64,000 bases of DNA, taken from Epiperipatus broadwayi. Taxonomy: Eukaryota; Onychophora; Udeonychophora; Euonychophora; Peripatidae. The stretch is taken from contig JAQFVV010012397.1 in assembly GCA_028023455.1 (NCBI GenBank), positions 2,967,501 through 3,031,500 of the forward strand, read 5' to 3'. The first letter of the stretch is position 1. Each line of letters starts with the position of its first letter. A model generated the notes under the pieces. It had not been told where the DNA came from. It did no database searches and saw nothing but the letters and a program-made list of their open reading frames with translations. Of the stretch, positions 63,206-64,000 are shown one piece after another. Position numbers and translations under genes: made by a program.

Positions 63206-64000
63206 ATATATAAACACAGGTATGTAATAAGCCTGTGTGCTTCACTTATTTACAGTTAATGATTTTTTAAAAATAAAATAGCGGATATAAAATTTAAAAA
63301 TTCAGGAACAATTTTCAAAAATTAAAATTTATAATTAATGATTAGATGTAGAATACTAGAAAAGTTTGCTCTTTGCTTTATTTATTTTTAATATAATAAA
63401 GTCATAAAACATTTTTATTTTTTCAACCTAAAGTCAAATGTCTATTAATTTGATGCTCAAAAAATTAATAATTGAATTTCATTGGCTTGTTTATGACATA
63501 GTTACCCGTAAAAAATTTTTCACAATTTTAAAAAATTCCTTCGATATATATTAGCTAAGAAACTGTAGATTATATTTAGGATATTTTGACTTTTCTCTCT
63601 TCTGATAATGAAACTTAAGTTTATTAATTAGTTTTTATTTATCAAATTTATTAACATCTTTGATTGCTAGAAATTTTTAACAAAAGAATTAGAGAACATA
63701 CTTAATTCGAAGATGATAACTTAGAAATTACATCTTGATTCTGAGAAAAGTGTAATTAGTATAGAAGAGATTCATCATTAGCTTAGAGATTACATCTTGA
63801 TTCTGAGGAAAGTATAATTAATACTGAAGATTCTTTTGCTGTTTGTCTATTGTTGTCTTCTAATAAAGATAGAACACCATTAATTTAAAATCATTGGTTT
63901 AAACTATTTTTTTGATCTATGAACTTGGAATTTCAAAAATAATTTTTATCCATTTATTTTAAACACCGAACTTAAGATGGGAGTGGGGATAGGAAGCTTA
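63206..64000. other. AT-rich DNA with a small tandem duplication
   Basis: No gene seen. A 62-bp tandem duplication starts at about 63721 and 63783 ('ttagaaattacatcttgatt' / 'ttagagattacatcttgatt', then 'ctgag', 'aaag', 'ataattagta'). Confidence 0.55.

Overview
This window looks like AT-rich nuclear DNA from an invertebrate animal. The evidence is one vertebrate-like first coding exon with a consensus splice donor, set in very long non-coding stretches packed with eukaryotic mobile elements: a non-LTR retrotransposon, Ty3/gypsy LTR elements, a Penelope-like fragment, and pogo/Tigger-, Merlin- and TTAA-type DNA elements. There are no operons, ribosome binding sites, rRNA, convincing tRNA genes or CRISPR arrays. 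I cannot place the animal more precisely; a mollusc, arthropod or cnidarian would all fit.

The only host gene I can support is the first coding exon of a SMAP1/2-type ArfGAP on the + strand (11591-11708), behind a short, relatively CpG-rich promoter-like stretch. Its donor opens an intron for which I find no acceptor exon in the remaining 52 kb. Most of the window would then be intron 1 of this gene, filled with transposons.

Layout. 1-3.8 kb: AT-rich DNA with diverged tandem repeats. 3.9-9.9 kb: a dead non-LTR (I/R1-like) retrotransposon with both ORFs, ending in a large (TAA)n tract that flips into (TTA)n. 9.9-11.6 kb: spacer and promoter. 11.7-23.9 kb: intron with an LTR-like segment (17.0-18.6 kb) and a small dispersed repeat. 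23.9-24.9 kb: a near-perfect inverted pair of Penelope-like 3' ends carrying a GIY-YIG endonuclease domain. 27.2-28.3 kb: an inverted-repeat element into which an 11.4 kb Ty3/gypsy element (28326-39735) inserted, with 2.1 kb LTRs and a GTAT target duplication. 40.1-56.4 kb: a nest in which an old solo LTR is split by a second gypsy element, itself hit by five further insertions, each with a readable target-site duplication. 59.0-62.8 kb: a pogo/Tigger-like TIR element (TA target) containing a Merlin-like element with a transposase N-terminal fragment and a degenerate minisatellite. 62.9-63.2 kb: a 124-bp-arm hairpin.

All the mobile-element reading frames are broken by stops, frameshifts, insertions or deletions. 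I see no intact new gene system. The value of the window is the readable insertion history and several unusual palindromic or composite elements. Boundaries were read by eye; percentages and family placements were not computed.
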